Assembly: GCA_900555065.1 (NCBI GenBank)
Contig: USJY01000092.1
Coordinates: 1 to 6,021, forward strand
Length of the DNA: 6,021 nt
Direction of reading: 5' to 3'
Source: an uncultured Eubacteriales bacterium
GTDB taxonomy: Bacteria > Bacillota > Clostridia > Oscillospirales > UMGS1783
Made by a program: the position numbers and the translations under genes. The notes beneath the pieces are model-generated. The model searched no databases, was not told where the DNA came from, and saw nothing but the letters and a program-made list of their open reading frames with translations. This document shows, in pieces, positions 5,660 through 6,021 of the stretch. Within the stretch, counting starts at the first letter, position 1, and each line of letters opens with the position of its first letter.

Positions 5660-6021
5660 CCGAGCATTTTATGGAGGAGGCCATCCGCCTTGCGCTTATG
5701 AGCGCGGCCGAGCAGGAGGTGCCGGTCGGTGCGGTGGTCGTGTGCGGCGGGCAGATCGTAGGCCGGGGCCGCAACCGGAGAGAGACGCTGCAAAACGCGC
5801 TCTGCCATGCCGAGATCGAGGCGATCCACGAAGCCTGCGCGCATGTCGGCAGCTGGCGGCTGTGCGATTGCGATTTATACGTGACGCTCGAACCCTGCCC
5901 GATGTGCGCGGGCGCGGCGATCAACGCGCGCATCCGCCACGTCTACTTCGGCGCGTTCGACCCCAAAGGCGGCGCGCTCGGGTCGATGACCGACCTGTAC
6001 GCGCACCCGTTCAACCACCTG
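5656..6021 (+). CDS. tadA: tRNA-specific adenosine deaminase TadA (3' partial)
   Basis: 122 residues are visible and the frame is open at the right edge; the family is usually about 150-170 residues, so only the C-terminal tail is missing. TadA deaminates adenosine 34 of tRNA-Arg(ACG) to inosine, letting one tRNA read CGU, CGC and CGA; it is a cytoplasmic zinc-dependent homodimer and generally essential. Seen here: EHFMEEAIRLA at the N-terminus, EVPVGAVVV, the catalytic HAE with zinc ligand His51 and proton-shuttling Glu53, WRLCDCDLYVTLEPCPMC with zinc ligands Cys81 and Cys84, AGAAINARI, and the DPKGGALGS signature typical of TadA rather than cytidine or guanine deaminases. The ATG at 5656 overlaps the protease stop (ATGA). 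It has only a weak GGGA upstream, so translation probably depends on termination of the protease gene. The ATG at 5671 would remove the conserved EHF segment and is disfavoured. Confidence 0.96.
   Translation, partial: MTEHFMEEAIRLALMSAAEQEVPVGAVVVCGGQIVGRGRNRRETLQNALCHAEIEAIHEACAHVGSWRLCDCDLYVTLEPCPMCAGAAINARIRHVYFGAFDPKGGALGSMTDLYAHPFNHL

Noticed and set aside
1..6021. Mobile elements, CRISPR arrays, rRNA or attachment sites
   Set aside because: No transposase or integrase motifs, spaced direct repeats, long terminal inverted repeats or rRNA-like segments were seen.

Overview
This is a GC-rich window read entirely from the + strand. It looks like the chromosome of an anaerobic, high-GC member of the Bacillota (class Clostridia, gut or sediment type). 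Three things support this: a tRNA-sensing T-box leader in front of serS, an oxygen-sensitive glycyl radical enzyme, and the serS-to-tadA gene order, which in many Bacillota leads on to the SRP RNA and dnaX. Genus cannot be told from the sequence alone.

Left block (2-2885): a metabolic pair. A glycyl radical enzyme of the pyruvate formate-lyase superfamily enters from beyond the left edge. It has lost its N-terminus to the window boundary but keeps the active-site Cys-x-Glu and the C-terminal glycyl-radical loop. After 25 nt, with a strong ribosome binding site, comes a complete nucleoside hydrolase. They are probably co-transcribed. Together they suggest anaerobic breakdown of a nucleoside or related compound, but the radical enzyme's substrate cannot be assigned, and no activating (radical SAM) enzyme is visible.

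Middle block (2886-3232): a regulatory gap. It holds a weak possible terminator, a good sigma-A promoter (TTGCAA-17-TATAAT) and a transcriptional T-box riboswitch. The T-box has a readable Stem I with a UCC (Ser) specifier, a Stem III, an antiterminator whose bulge carries UGGC (complementary to a tRNA-Ser end with G73), and a competing terminator with a seven-T tail. All of it points to control of serS by uncharged tRNA-Ser.

Right block (3233-6021): serS (complete seryl-tRNA synthetase), then a second, extended -10 promoter, a complete CPBP-family membrane protease, and tadA (tRNA adenosine deaminase). tadA overlaps the protease by 4 nt (ATGA) and runs off the right edge. The promoter sits where a naive 5' extension of the protease gene would lie, so the protease starts at 4685. 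No mobile element, CRISPR array, tRNA or rRNA was found. The least explained part is the glycyl radical enzyme and nucleoside hydrolase pair; the rest is recognisable housekeeping with some informative details.
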